Source of the DNA: Oceanobacillus caeni
Lineage (GTDB): Bacteria; Bacillota; Bacilli; Bacillales; Amphibacillaceae
DNA: 64,000 bases
Assembly: GCF_019037185.1 (NCBI RefSeq)
Contig: NZ_JAHHXM010000003.1
Coordinates: 1 to 64,000 of the forward strand
Direction: 5' to 3'
Within the stretch, counting starts at the first letter, position 1. Every line of letters begins with the position of its first letter. Position numbers and translations under genes: made by a program. Shown piece after piece: positions 27,151 through 34,715 of the stretch. The notes under the pieces were generated by a model. It saw nothing but the letters and a program-made list of their open reading frames with translations, ran no database searches and was not told where the DNA came from.

Positions 27151-27357
27151 CTATTTTACTTCTTTGAAATACTCTTTTAAATAACCGCCAATTCGATTGC
27201 TATTATCTTTTATAAAGTAAAATTCATCTGTCTCATTTTTCACATCGTAGATTTTTCCAGGTGTCAATTTATTATCAACCATAAATTTCTTTGCATTCGC
27301 GTGTACACATTCGATTTGTTTTATTGTCTCGTTATTTTCCCATTTTAAATGCATCAT
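27151..27357 (-). CDS. DUF6501 family small protein
   Basis: A 68-residue soluble protein (MMHLKWENNETIKQIECVHA at the start), recognised as the DUF6501 family of Bacillaceae. The conserved core is LTPGKIYDVKNETDEFYFIK followed by GGYLKEYF, a small beta-barrel-like pattern reminiscent of DNA- or cell-surface-binding small folds; no function is known. GGAGTGAT lies a few bases before the ATG pair. It stands upstream of a strong terminator and close to the MsrAB gene. Confidence 0.7.
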   Translation of the reverse strand: MMHLKWENNETIKQIECVHANAKKFMVDNKLTPGKIYDVKNETDEFYFIKDNSNRIGGYLKEYFKEVK

Positions 27358-27411
27358 TTTTTATCACTCCGTTACTAGTTAACATAATAAAGTTATGGTA
27401 AACTTATATTT

Positions 27412-28371
27412 TTATTCAAATAAATACAGATAATTTGCATATCCTTTTTCTTTCATTTCTTCTTTAGGGATAAATTTCATCGCTGCAGAATTCATGCAAT
27501 ACCGTAATCCTCCAGTCTCCCTTGGCCCATCTTCAAATACATGTCCTAGATGTGAATCAGCTTTTCGACTGCGGACCTCCGTACGTATCATACCATGTGA
27601 TTGATCGAGATGTTCTGTTACTTGATAAGAATCAACTGGTTTGGTGAAGCTTGGCCAACCACATCCCGCATCATATTGATCCTTAGAAGAAAATAGCACT
27701 TCACCTGAGATGACATCAACGTATATACCTTCTTTTGTGTTGTTCCAATATTCGTTTTGAAAAGGTCTTTCCGTTCCGTTTTCTTGCGTTACATGATATT
27801 GAATTGGGGTGAGCTGTTCTTTCAATTTAGATTTATCTACGCTCATGCCCCATGTTGACTTAATGTAATCTTCTCTTCCAGATCCTTTTTTGTATAATCG
27901 ATAATGGAAGGATTGCTTTTTATAATAATCTTGGTGATTCTCTTCTGCAGGATAGAATGGTTTTGCAGGTAAAATTTTTGTTACAATTGGTTTAGAAAAT
28001 TTCCCACTTTCTTCAAGTGCCTGCTTAGAACTCTCAGCAATTGCCTTTTGTTCATCATTGTGATAGAAAATTGCAGTTTGATATGATTCTCCACGATCAT
28101 TGAATTGTCCACCTGGATCTGTTGGATCAATTTGCTGCCAAAACGTATCAACAAGTCGTTCATATGGCATGATGGCTGGATCAAATGTGATTTGAACAGC
28201 TTCTACATGTCCTGTTGTATTTGAACAGACTTGTTCATACGTAGGATTTTCTATATTTCCACCTGTATATCCAGAAATTACACTTTCTACACCGGGTCTA
28301 GTATCAAATGGTTCAACCATACACCAGAAGCAACCACCAGCAAAAGTCGCCTTTTCTATATTTGAAGCCAT
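27412..28371 (-). CDS. msrAB: Fused methionine sulfoxide reductase MsrA-MsrB
   Basis: A 319-residue bifunctional repair enzyme that reduces both stereoisomers of methionine sulfoxide in oxidised proteins. The MsrA domain (about residues 5-160) has the active site [10 protein letters not shown] near residue 15 and [15 protein letters not shown]. The MsrB domain (about 180-319) has [19 protein letters not shown] and the catalytic Cys292 in [11 protein letters not shown]; the structural zinc cysteine pairs found in many MsrB proteins are not evident. In B. subtilis the two activities are separate genes, while fusion is common in other bacteria. It is not preceded by a recognisable regulatory element, only a normal AGGTACG region. 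Confidence 0.9.
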   Translation of the reverse strand: MASNIEKATFAGGCFWCMVEPFDTRPGVESVISGYTGGNIENPTYEQVCSNTTGHVEAVQITFDPAIMPYERLVDTFWQQIDPTDPGGQFNDRGESYQTAIFYHNDEQKAIAESSKQALEESGKFSKPIVTKILPAKPFYPAEENHQDYYKKQSFHYRLYKKGSGREDYIKSTWGMSVDKSKLKEQLTPIQYHVTQENGTERPFQNEYWNNTKEGIYVDVISGEVLFSSKDQYDAGCGWPSFTKPVDSYQVTEHLDQSHGMIRTEVRSRKADSHLGHVFEDGPRETGGLRYCMNSAAMKFIPKEEMKEKGYANYLYLFE

Positions 28372-28442
28372 CTTCGTACCTCCATTTTTAGGATGTTTAT
28401 TTCTATTCTTCCTTTTTTTATAGAAAAATGCAAGCGCTCTGC

Positions 28443-28982
28443 TTAAATAAATAATTTTGGTGTCGAAAGGCCTTTTTCCTCTTTAGAACTTTGTGATATA
28501 ACCTCTTCATTACTTTCCGATTTTTCTTTTTCTGTACTAAAAGAATCATCTGCTAATTCATCAGAATTTAATTCTATATTTCCTTTCTTATTTTCTTCTT
28601 TATCGTCATCATTTTCAGATGCATCTTCTATTTGATCTATATCTTTAAATGCTTTCATCATACGGTACATCGCTGGGAGATTTTTAATCATTGGTCCATA
28701 TTCCTGAACGATTGGGGCCGTGGACTGAACGACATTTAATACTTGTTGAATATTTCCTAAGGTTTTTGAAAGCCCCCCTCCCGCTGATATACCTCCAGTT
28801 CCGAACTGTTGCTGCGAACCTAATAGACGTCCCAATAAATTTGGTTTTGCATTGTTAGTAGGAACTGATCTTGATCGAAGTCCGAATCCTCTATTTGGAG
28901 GTTGTGGTCTGCCGAAGCCTAATTGATTCCGGGGTGGTGGCATCGGGTACCTATATTGTTGTCTTTGAGTTGGAAATAACAT
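28443..28982 (-). CDS. yqfQ: VrrA/YqfQ-like protein
   Basis: A 179-residue protein of the VrrA/YqfQ family. The first part is rich in Pro, Arg, Gln and Gly ([20 protein letters not shown]), the middle has the conserved helical block [20 protein letters not shown] followed by [20 protein letters not shown], and the tail is acidic and disordered ([14 protein letters not shown]). Related proteins are made during sporulation; VrrA of B. anthracis is known for a variable repeat. The ATG at 28982 is chosen because AAGGGGAT lies at the right distance; the ATG 18 bases earlier lacks one. The role in the spore is an inference. Confidence 0.75.
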   Translation of the reverse strand: MLFPTQRQQYRYPMPPPRNQLGFGRPQPPNRGFGLRSRSVPTNNAKPNLLGRLLGSQQQFGTGGISAGGGLSKTLGNIQQVLNVVQSTAPIVQEYGPMIKNLPAMYRMMKAFKDIDQIEDASENDDDKEENKKGNIELNSDELADDSFSTEKEKSESNEEVISQSSKEEKGLSTPKLFI

Positions 28983-29243
28983 ATTGATCCCCTTCCCCAT
29001 TGCTTGATATCTAACTTTTTTAGATGTTAAACCTGAAAAATTTTATTCTTATATCTAACCTATTTTACGATAAATGACTATAAAGTGTGTAGGCTAAAGA
29101 AAACATAAATCACTTATAAAATGATGAAATATTCTATTATTTCCTGGGTAAGCGCAATAAGCTACAAGAAATTTAAATTTCTTTAATTGTTTTGTGATAT
29201 ATTGCTGTTTTTTGACATATTAGGTCGATTAGAGATCTTATTA

Positions 29244-29284
29244 AAAAAACATTCAGTAGGCTTAATATCGCTACTGAATGTTTT
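29244..29284 (-). terminator. yozE terminator
   Basis: Minus strand AAACATTCAGTAG and CTACTGAATGTTT with an 11-base loop, followed by TTTTTT. Confidence 0.8.
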
Positions 29285-29288
29285 ATCA

Positions 29289-29501
29289 TTATCTTTCGGT
29301 ATAAGCATCCCAAAGCTCATCAAATACGATAAGTGCGTTTGGGAAAGGGCTATTCCATTCAAGATAGTTGCTTATTTCATGGTAATCAGAAGAATGCTTA
29401 GGGAAATTATGGTCACGAAAAGCCCAGTCAGCTAAATTACTCTGGTCATCAGGAGTTTTCTTACCTCTATAAGTCATTAAAAACTGGTAAAATGAACGCA
29501 T
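29289..29501 (-). CDS. yozE: YozE family (UPF0346) protein
   Basis: A 70-residue soluble helical protein of the YozE family: it starts MRSFYQFLMTYRGKKTPDDQ and ends NALIVFDELWDAYTER, matching the family sterile-alpha-motif-like helical bundle. Function is unknown; it is broadly conserved in Bacillales. GGAAGGGGGA precedes the ATG. It sits immediately downstream of tatC by 14 bases and thus could be transcribed with it, and it ends at a good terminator. Confidence 0.85.
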   Translation of the reverse strand: MRSFYQFLMTYRGKKTPDDQSNLADWAFRDHNFPKHSSDYHEISNYLEWNSPFPNALIVFDELWDAYTER

Positions 29502-29515
29502 ATATTTCCCCCTTC

Positions 29516-30280
29516 CTAATAAACGTTTCCAGATTTCATATATTCTTCATGCTTTTTCTGCTTGTTACGAAATACTCGACTACATAAAGTAATGCTTATT
29601 TCATAAATTAAGATGAGTGGCACGGAAACCAATAGTGGTAAAAAGAAATCTGGTGGTGTAATCATCGTACTAATTACAATCAATAGAAAATAAGCATATC
29701 TTCTTGTTTTTTTCATGAAATCTGGAGTTAAAATTCCCAAGTTAGTTAAGAACATAACAACAATTGGTAATTCAAATAACGCTGCTAACGGCAATGTAAC
29801 TCGTATTAAAAATTTAAAGTACCCATCAACCGTAAACATGATATCAAACATTCCATTGTTTAAATTCAAAAGAAACGGAATAATAAAATGTGTGAAAAGA
29901 AAATAACCGAAAACCATTCCCGCTACAAACAAAACAAAAACAGCAGGTATGTAAGGGAGTGTAACCTTCCTCTCACGTGGTGTCAATCCAGGTTTTACAA
30001 ACGCCCAAATTTGATAAGCAATAATTGGCAATGTTCCCGCAAGAGCGATTACACCAGCAAGTGAAAAATAGATCCAGATAATTTCTCCAGGGCTTATGGC
30101 TGTTAATTTAAAATCAAGTTCTTTAGCAAAAAACCAATAAATATCTTCAATATAGATAAAACCAGCAATAAAAATGACAATAAAAAATATTCCCGTGAAC
30201 ATGATCCTATTTCTTAGTTCAGATAGATGACCAACAACGTCCATGTCTCTTTCTTTTTTATTTTTATGGTTTTTTCCCAT
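29516..30280 (-). CDS. tatC: Sec-independent protein translocase TatC
   Basis: A 254-residue core of the twin-arginine translocase, which recognises the twin-arginine signal peptide of folded exported proteins. Six hydrophobic helices are visible; the TatC features HLSELRNRIMFTGIFF, the periplasmic EFFAFVKPGLTPRER-type loop seen here as YQIWAFVKPGLTPRERK, and the C-terminal RRYAYFLLIVISTMITPPD are all present. Two tatA-like genes lie upstream on the same strand, with a hairpin between. This gives a minimal TatA-TatC system as in B. subtilis. A Rieske protein or other substrate is not in this window. Confidence 0.95.
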   Translation of the reverse strand: MGKNHKNKKERDMDVVGHLSELRNRIMFTGIFFIVIFIAGFIYIEDIYWFFAKELDFKLTAISPGEIIWIYFSLAGVIALAGTLPIIAYQIWAFVKPGLTPRERKVTLPYIPAVFVLFVAGMVFGYFLFTHFIIPFLLNLNNGMFDIMFTVDGYFKFLIRVTLPLAALFELPIVVMFLTNLGILTPDFMKKTRRYAYFLLIVISTMITPPDFFLPLLVSVPLILIYEISITLCSRVFRNKQKKHEEYMKSGNVY

Positions 30281-30310
30281 ATTAACACTCCTTCTATAAG
30301 AACAAAAGAA

Positions 30311-30334
30311 GATGTAAGGTCAGGGCCTTACACC
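30311..30334 (-). other. Attenuator-like hairpin between tatA and tatC
   Basis: Minus strand TGTAAGGCCCTGACCTTACA forms a stem with a short loop followed by TCTTCTTTTG, placed between the second tatA stop and the tatC start. It may reduce tatC expression relative to tatA, as TatA is needed in excess. Confidence 0.45.
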
Positions 30335-30355
30335 TTCCACATATATACCTATATG

Positions 30356-30511
30356 CTACTTTTTCGCATCATCGCTCATGTCTTGAACTGCTTTTTTAAA
30401 CTCTTTTAAAGTTGAGCCAAAAGCCTTTCCAATCTCAGGCAATTTGGAAGGACCAAAAACAACTAAAGCAACAATTAAAATTAGAATTAATCCTGGAAAC
30501 CCAATACCCAT
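30356..30511 (-). CDS. tatA: TatA-type translocase subunit (short paralogue)
   Basis: A 51-residue TatA/E protein that is easily missed because of its size. It has an N-terminal membrane helix ([20 protein letters not shown]), the hinge [20 protein letters not shown] with its conserved Phe-Gly and amphipathic helix, and a short charged end. GGAGTG lies in front of the ATG. It is separated from the longer tatA by about 18 bases and precedes tatC. Both paralogues share PEIGKA and the amphipathic helix; the short C-tail distinguishes this one. Confidence 0.9.
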   Translation of the reverse strand: MGIGFPGLILILIVALVVFGPSKLPEIGKAFGSTLKEFKKAVQDMSDDAKK

Positions 30512-30529
30512 TATAAACACTCCAAGAGA

Positions 30530-30739
30530 TTATTTATCATCTTTATCTGTAACAATAGCTTTCACTTCATCGATTTCTTCTTTGGCATCACTAGTCAAGT
30601 CATTTGCGGATTTCTTAAATTCTTTTAGTGTTTCCCCGGCAGCCTTTCCAATCTCAGGCAACTTTTTTGGCCCGAAAACAACTAAAGCAATAATTAAGAT
30701 TAAAATCAAACCTGGAACTCCAATAGCTCCTAAGCCCAT
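30530..30739 (-). CDS. tatA: TatA-type translocase subunit (long paralogue)
   Basis: A 69-residue TatA protein that forms the membrane channel or perturbation used by TatC. The single N-terminal helix is [17 protein letters not shown], followed by [20 protein letters not shown] and an acidic-lysine tail ([16 protein letters not shown]). AGAAGGTG is found upstream of ATG. It is the first gene of the tatA-tatA-tatC-yozE run on the minus strand, so the promoter is expected in the 30740-30830 gap. Having two tatA paralogues with one tatC is unusual but not unique among Bacillales. Confidence 0.9.
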   Translation of the reverse strand: MGLGAIGVPGLILILIIALVVFGPKKLPEIGKAAGETLKEFKKSANDLTSDAKEEIDEVKAIVTDKDDK

Positions 30740-30831
30740 ATTGACACCTTCTTTTGTTAGTATACTTATGTAAACCTTTTACTACTTTTATTTAATATTA
30801 CCATGTTAGCCTTCGAATAGACAAGCATAAC

Positions 30832-31323
30832 TCATTTTCTTCTATCATATTGTAAGAAATAATAGTCATAAGGGTTTTTTTCATCCTTATCCCCTTTAAC
30901 CTTAGTAGTCAAAACCCAGTCTGAATCAGAAAACGCTGGAAAATACGTATCACCAGCAAATTCTTCTTCAATCCATGTAATATACATACGATCTGCTAAG
31001 GGCAGTACTTGATTGAATATATTTCCCCCACCAATAACAAAAAACTCTTCATCTGGTTTTTCTTTATTCCATTTTACTACGGTATCAATGTCCGTTACAA
31101 CTTCAATATTCTCCGGAAAGCGAGAACCCTTCTTTGTTATAACTACATTCCTACGATTTGGTAAAGCTTTACCAATGGAATCAAATGTCTTTCTCCCCAT
31201 AATGATTGTATTGCCGGTGGTTTTTTCTTTAAAGAATTTTAAATCCTTAGGAAGATGCCATGGTAAATCATTATTGGCGCCGATAACGCGATTTTTATCC
31301 ATAGCTACTAATAGTGAAATCAT
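30832..31323 (-). CDS. dfrA: Dihydrofolate reductase
   Basis: A 163-residue enzyme that reduces dihydrofolate to tetrahydrofolate with NADPH. Family residues are visible: VIGANNDLPWHLPKDLKFFK with the catalytic Asp, GRKTFDSIGKALPNRRNVV, and FVIGGGNIFNQVLP for the cofactor. The ATG at 31323 follows GGAGTGATCTTG and is preferred over GTG 31332. It is located 27 bases after thyA on the same strand, giving the common thyA-dfrA folate operon: the synthase produces dihydrofolate and this enzyme recycles it. Confidence 0.95.
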   Translation of the reverse strand: MISLLVAMDKNRVIGANNDLPWHLPKDLKFFKEKTTGNTIIMGRKTFDSIGKALPNRRNVVITKKGSRFPENIEVVTDIDTVVKWNKEKPDEEFFVIGGGNIFNQVLPLADRMYITWIEEEFAGDTYFPAFSDSDWVLTTKVKGDKDEKNPYDYYFLQYDRRK

Positions 31324-31349
31324 CAAGATCACTCCTGCTAGTCTATATT

Positions 31350-32306
31350 TTATACAGCAATTGGCGCTTTTATCGTTGGATATGGATTATAATCGACTAC
31401 TTCGATATCGTCGACTTCATAATCAAAAATAGATTGTTTTTCCTGATTAAGTTTTAAAGTTGGAAAAGATTTTGGTTCACGCTCAAGTTGAGTTCGGACT
31501 TGTTCGACATGATTGGAATAAATATGAGCGTCTCCTAACGTATGAACAAACTCTCCCACCTCTAGATTACACTCTTTAGCAATTAGATGGGTTAGTAGTG
31601 CATAACTAGCAATATTAAATGGAACACCTAAAAATACATCTCCACTTCTTTGATATAGCTGACAGGATATTTTTCCATCCGCTACATAGAATTGGAATAA
31701 TGTATGACATGGCGGAAGTGCCATATTTGGAATATCCTCTGGATTCCATGCAGAAACAATATGTCTTCTTGAATTTGGATTATGTTTAATTCCTTCGATT
31801 AGATCTTTTAATTGATCAATCGTTTCATTTTGAGATGTTTTCCAATTTCTCCACTGTTTTCCATAAACAGCACCAAGATGACCATATTTTTCAGCAAATG
31901 TTTCATCTGTTAATATTTTTTCCTTAAATAGAGCCATTTGTTCCTGAAATAGCTCATTAAATTCTGGATCCTTTTGACATCTAATTCCGAAGTTAGTCAT
32001 GTCAGGGCCGGTGTATTCCTCACTTTTCACCCATTTTTCAAATGCCCATTCATTCCAAATGTTATTATTATGTTGTAATAAATAACGAATATTTGTGTCT
32101 CCTTTCATAAACCAAAGAAGTTCAGAGACAATTAATTTAAATGGGATTCTTTTCGTCGTTAATAATGGAAATCCTTCTTGTAAATCAAATCTCATTTGAT
32201 GTCCAAAGATAGAATAAGTTCCAGTATTTGTTCGGTCATCACGTTTATTACCATTTTCAAGTATATGTTGACATAAGTCTAAGTAAGCTTGTTCGCCTTT
32301 TATCAC
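31350..32306 (-). CDS. thyA: Thymidylate synthase (ThyA type)
   Basis: A 318-residue synthase of the classical, folate-dependent type that methylates dUMP to dTMP. It has [18 protein letters not shown], the catalytic block [13 protein letters not shown] with Cys near residue 200, the phosphate-binding [10 protein letters not shown] and [16 protein letters not shown]. The length reflects an insertion near residues 90-140 ([20 protein letters not shown] onward) that is found in longer Firmicutes enzymes. It starts the thyA-dfrA unit. Confidence 0.95.
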   Translation of the reverse strand: MIKGEQAYLDLCQHILENGNKRDDRTNTGTYSIFGHQMRFDLQEGFPLLTTKRIPFKLIVSELLWFMKGDTNIRYLLQHNNNIWNEWAFEKWVKSEEYTGPDMTNFGIRCQKDPEFNELFQEQMALFKEKILTDETFAEKYGHLGAVYGKQWRNWKTSQNETIDQLKDLIEGIKHNPNSRRHIVSAWNPEDIPNMALPPCHTLFQFYVADGKISCQLYQRSGDVFLGVPFNIASYALLTHLIAKECNLEVGEFVHTLGDAHIYSNHVEQVRTQLEREPKSFPTLKLNQEKQSIFDYEVDDIEVVDYNPYPTIKAPIAV

Positions 32307-32370
32307 GGAATAACCTCCATCTTTAATAACTATTCAATACACTATATTAACATATTCCGACATTTTTCTA

Positions 32371-32955
32371 CTACCATTCTCTATGAAATTGTTCTAAAAA
32401 TTGTTCCATAAATTGATGGCGATCTGCAGCAATTTGTTTTGCTTTTTCTGTATTCATCTGATCTTTCAGTCTTAGTAATTTATCATAAAAATGTTGTATA
32501 GATGTATCTTGAGGAATTTCATTGTAAATGAATTGGCCCTTTGCTCCCCCATATGCAAAAGTCCGTGCAATACCAACCGCTCCTATTGCGTCTAATCGAT
32601 CAGCATCCTGAACGATTCTACCTTCTAACGATTCAGGGATGTTCCCTTTACTAAAAGATATATTTTGAATAATATCATTAATCATCTCGATTTCATTATC
32701 ACTCAACGAAATGTTTTTTAGAAATTGATTCATCTCCTCCAACACTTGTTGTTGTTGGAAAAGCTTATAATCCCCAATATCGTGTAACCAAGCAGCAGCC
32801 TCACAAAGAAATTCATCTGCATTTTCATATTCGGCTATAAATTTAGCCATTTTCGCAACCCTTTTCATATGATAAAAATCATGGCCAGTAACATCCAACT
32901 TAAAAAGTTCTTTAACATATTGTTGCATTGCATTCAATTGTTCCTCTCTTTTCAT
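32371..32955 (-). CDS. HD-domain phosphohydrolase (YpgQ/YedJ-like)
   Basis: A protein of about 194 residues with an HD metal-binding fold: HDFYHMKRVAKMAKFIA gives the first His, AAWLHDIGDY is the HD pair, and VQDADRLDAIGAVGIAR the late Asp. The YpgQ/YedJ group of HD proteins hydrolyses nucleotides; B. subtilis YpgQ is a dNTP pyrophosphohydrolase. The exact substrate here is inference. ATG 32955 is used, with GGAG about ten bases upstream; GTG 32964 is an alternative. It is upstream of thyA and may share nucleotide metabolism context. Confidence 0.8.
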   Translation of the reverse strand: MKREEQLNAMQQYVKELFKLDVTGHDFYHMKRVAKMAKFIAEYENADEFLCEAAAWLHDIGDYKLFQQQQVLEEMNQFLKNISLSDNEIEMINDIIQNISFSKGNIPESLEGRIVQDADRLDAIGAVGIARTFAYGGAKGQFIYNEIPQDTSIQHFYDKLLRLKDQMNTEKAKQIAADRHQFMEQFLEQFHREW

Positions 32956-33077
32956 CCTACACACACTCCATATTCATTCTAATTATATTATTATGTATAA
33001 AACTTCGGATTTTGTAAACGTTATAAATGTAGAGACAAAAAGTCTTAAGTGATTTAGTAAAATATGGCAGCAATTTC

Positions 33078-33106
33078 TTGACTAACGCTTTCAAATAAGC
33101 TATATT
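33078..33106 (+). promoter_or_regulatory. Strong sigma-A-type promoter for a small RNA
   Basis: TTGACT at 33078-33083, a 17-bp spacer and TATATT at 33101-33106 give a near-consensus promoter; transcription is expected from about 33113. Confidence 0.6.
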
Positions 33107-33112
33107 AAACAT

Positions 33113-33212
33113 AAGCAAAGAAGATGTACGGATTCATTAATAAACAGGCAACTTCCTAATAGAAGCGGATGTAATAATGATCCTACACTTCTAGTGGAAA
33201 GTTGCCTTTTTT
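33113..33212 (+). ncRNA. Candidate small RNA of about 100 nt
   Basis: Between the promoter above and a strong terminator lies no credible reading frame. The 3' part folds into a long hairpin: outer stem GGCAACTT (33147-33154) with AAGTTGCC (33199-33206), then inner AGAAG/CTTCT and GGAT/ATCC stems, followed by TTTTTT. Similar hairpins are remembered as recurring in Bacillaceae, so a repeat origin is possible. It was not matched to a named RNA family. Confidence 0.5.
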
Positions 33213-33260
33213 ATTTAATGTTTTTGTCTCTCTACTTTGTATTAACACGTTTTAATGAAC

Positions 33261-33500
33261 GTTCAAAAAGGAAGATGAAAAGGACTGAGGTCGGCTAAAG
33301 TCGCAACGTCCTGGGGCTCCGATTACTCGCCCCACCGTAAAGATTTGTTGCAACGCCGACACTAGCACGTCCTGTGCGTCGCAGTTCGAGGTGGCGTAGC
33401 TTTGAGGAACGGAACGTATGCAATTAATACGTGAGTACCGGTGAGTCTTGCCAACTAGAAACGTTGAAGTGTCATTTTCACCGGATTTTTTGAACAACCT
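33261..33500. repeat. MITE-like repeat directly upstream of cspD (copy A)
   Basis: About 240 bp bounded by inverted GTTCAAAAA ends (33261-33269 and the complement ending at 33498). It contains CCGAGGT/TTCGAGG-type blocks, ACGTCCTGTGCG and AGAAACGTTGAAGTGTCAT. A shorter inverted copy is at 58455-58621. It is visibly richer in G+C than its flanks. Its right edge is only 31 bp from the cspD start. Confidence 0.65.
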
Positions 33501-33531
33501 TTACGACGTGAAAGTTTTTAGGAGGATTAAC

Positions 33532-33732
33532 ATGCAAAACGGTGTAGTAAAATGGTTTAATGCTGAAAAAGGCTATGGTTTCATTCAATTAGAGGATGGA
33601 AATGATGTATTCGTACATTATTCTGCAATTCAAGAAGAAGGATTCAAATCTTTAGAAGAAGGCCAAGAAGTATCTTTTGAAATTGTAGAAGGCGAACGTG
33701 GCCCTCAAGCTGCTAATGTTGTAAAAAAATAG
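33532..33732 (+). CDS. cspD: Cold shock protein (CspA family)
   Basis: A 66-residue nucleic-acid-binding beta-barrel that acts as an RNA chaperone. The two RNP motifs are KGYGFIQL (RNP1) and VFVHYSAI (RNP2); the C-terminus [10 protein letters not shown] is typical. The true start is ATG 33532, with AGGAGG seven bases away; an in-frame start upstream would run through the repeat. Because the repeat ends 31 bp upstream, transcription start and any long leader, usual for cold-shock genes, must lie within or beyond it. Which of CspB, CspC or CspD it corresponds to is not certain. Confidence 0.9.
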   Translation: MQNGVVKWFNAEKGYGFIQLEDGNDVFVHYSAIQEEGFKSLEEGQEVSFEIVEGERGPQAANVVKK

Positions 33733-33757
33733 AATATAATAAAAAACTTATATAATA

Positions 33758-33790
33758 CAGCGGGACTCCATTAGGGGTTCCGCTTTTTTG
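33758..33790 (+). terminator. cspD terminator
   Basis: GCGGGACTCC pairs with GGGGTTCCGC (one mismatch region) across a short loop, followed by TTTTTT. Confidence 0.75.
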
Positions 33791-34049
33791 CACTTTTAAA
33801 TCTTTCCTTTCCCCACTTATCCCTCCTCTCCTTTTCTCATTCAGATGACAGAATAAGAACTCACATTCTATTTCTATCACATTATGTTCACAAACTTTTT
33901 CAACCAAAAAGTTAGAAAAATCGATAACTCACGGCCAATAAGGGTTCTTGAACAAAGTGTGAATTGTACGAAACCTTGATAAATTCTATTTTCATATTGT
34001 GTATGATAAAAACAGATAGATAACTTAGAAAGATAAAAGGGGTGAAATG

Positions 34050-34184
34050 ATGAAAAAGAAAACACTACCCAATTCTTCTTCACAAGAGCCAAATCTAAAA
34101 GGAACCATTATCTCTGTCTCTATTGTTGGCTTCATTATTGTGGCTTCATGGTTTGCAGTGTTTGGTTTATTTTTGTCTCGTTAG
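34050..34184 (+). CDS. cbaD: Cytochrome c oxidase subunit IIa (CbaD type)
   Basis: A 44-residue membrane protein. Its single helix IISVSIVGFIIVASWFAVFG is preceded by a short polar N-terminus (MKKKTLPNSSSQEPNLKGT). It lies 27 bases before the oxidase subunit II gene, which is the position of the small subunit IIa of ba3-type oxidases. AAGGGGTG lies five bases before ATG 34050. Its function as subunit IIa rests on position, size and helix pattern. Confidence 0.75.
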   Translation: MKKKTLPNSSSQEPNLKGTIISVSIVGFIIVASWFAVFGLFLSR

Positions 34185-34211
34185 TTATTTCTTTAAAGGG
34201 GAGGAAAAAAG

Positions 34212-34715
34212 ATGCATTTACACAAATATGAAAAATGGTGGTTGATTTTTGGTGTTGGTACATTAATTACTTTTTTATTGATTCTCGGTTATGGCGCCTT
34301 CTATTTAGGAACACATCCACAAAGTCATGGAATTACAATCGATCCACAAGAAATTGAAGCTGAAGAATCTTTTAAGCCCGAGAATTTAGGATTAACAAAA
34401 GTGGATGAAGGACAATATGTATTGAATGTAGTTGCTTCCGCTTTTAATTATGATTTAGGAACAGATGAAGAAGGTAAACCTGTCAAACATATTCAAATTC
34501 CAAAAGGATCAACAGTACTTGTTCAGGCAGTTACTCCTGACGTTATTCACGGTTTTAACATTGCTGGTACAAACGCAAACATGATGGTTGAACCTGGATT
34601 TATTAGTAGTATGGAAGTTACGTTAAACAAAGCAGGAGAATATACGCTATTATGTAACGAATACTGTGGATCCGGACATCATATGATGTTTGCTACTGTG
34701 GAGGTGACGGAATAA
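34212..34715 (+). CDS. cbaB: ba3-type cytochrome c oxidase subunit II
   Basis: A 167-residue subunit that carries the CuA centre and accepts electrons from cytochrome c. A single N-terminal helix (WWLIFGVGTLITFLLILGYG) anchors a cupredoxin domain. CuA ligands are visible: His in DVIHGFNIAG and the cluster CNEYCGSGHHMMF (two Cys, Glu, His, Met). The short one-helix anchor separates it from two-helix aa3 subunits. Its stop overlaps the start of subunit I by one base (TAATG). Confidence 0.9.
   Translation: MHLHKYEKWWLIFGVGTLITFLLILGYGAFYLGTHPQSHGITIDPQEIEAEESFKPENLGLTKVDEGQYVLNVVASAFNYDLGTDEEGKPVKHIQIPKGSTVLVQAVTPDVIHGFNIAGTNANMMVEPGFISSMEVTLNKAGEYTLLCNEYCGSGHHMMFATVEVTE

Noticed and set aside
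31013-31432. A 139-codon plus-strand frame opposite dfrA and the end of thyA
   Set aside because: It is complementary to two certain genes and has no ribosome binding site.
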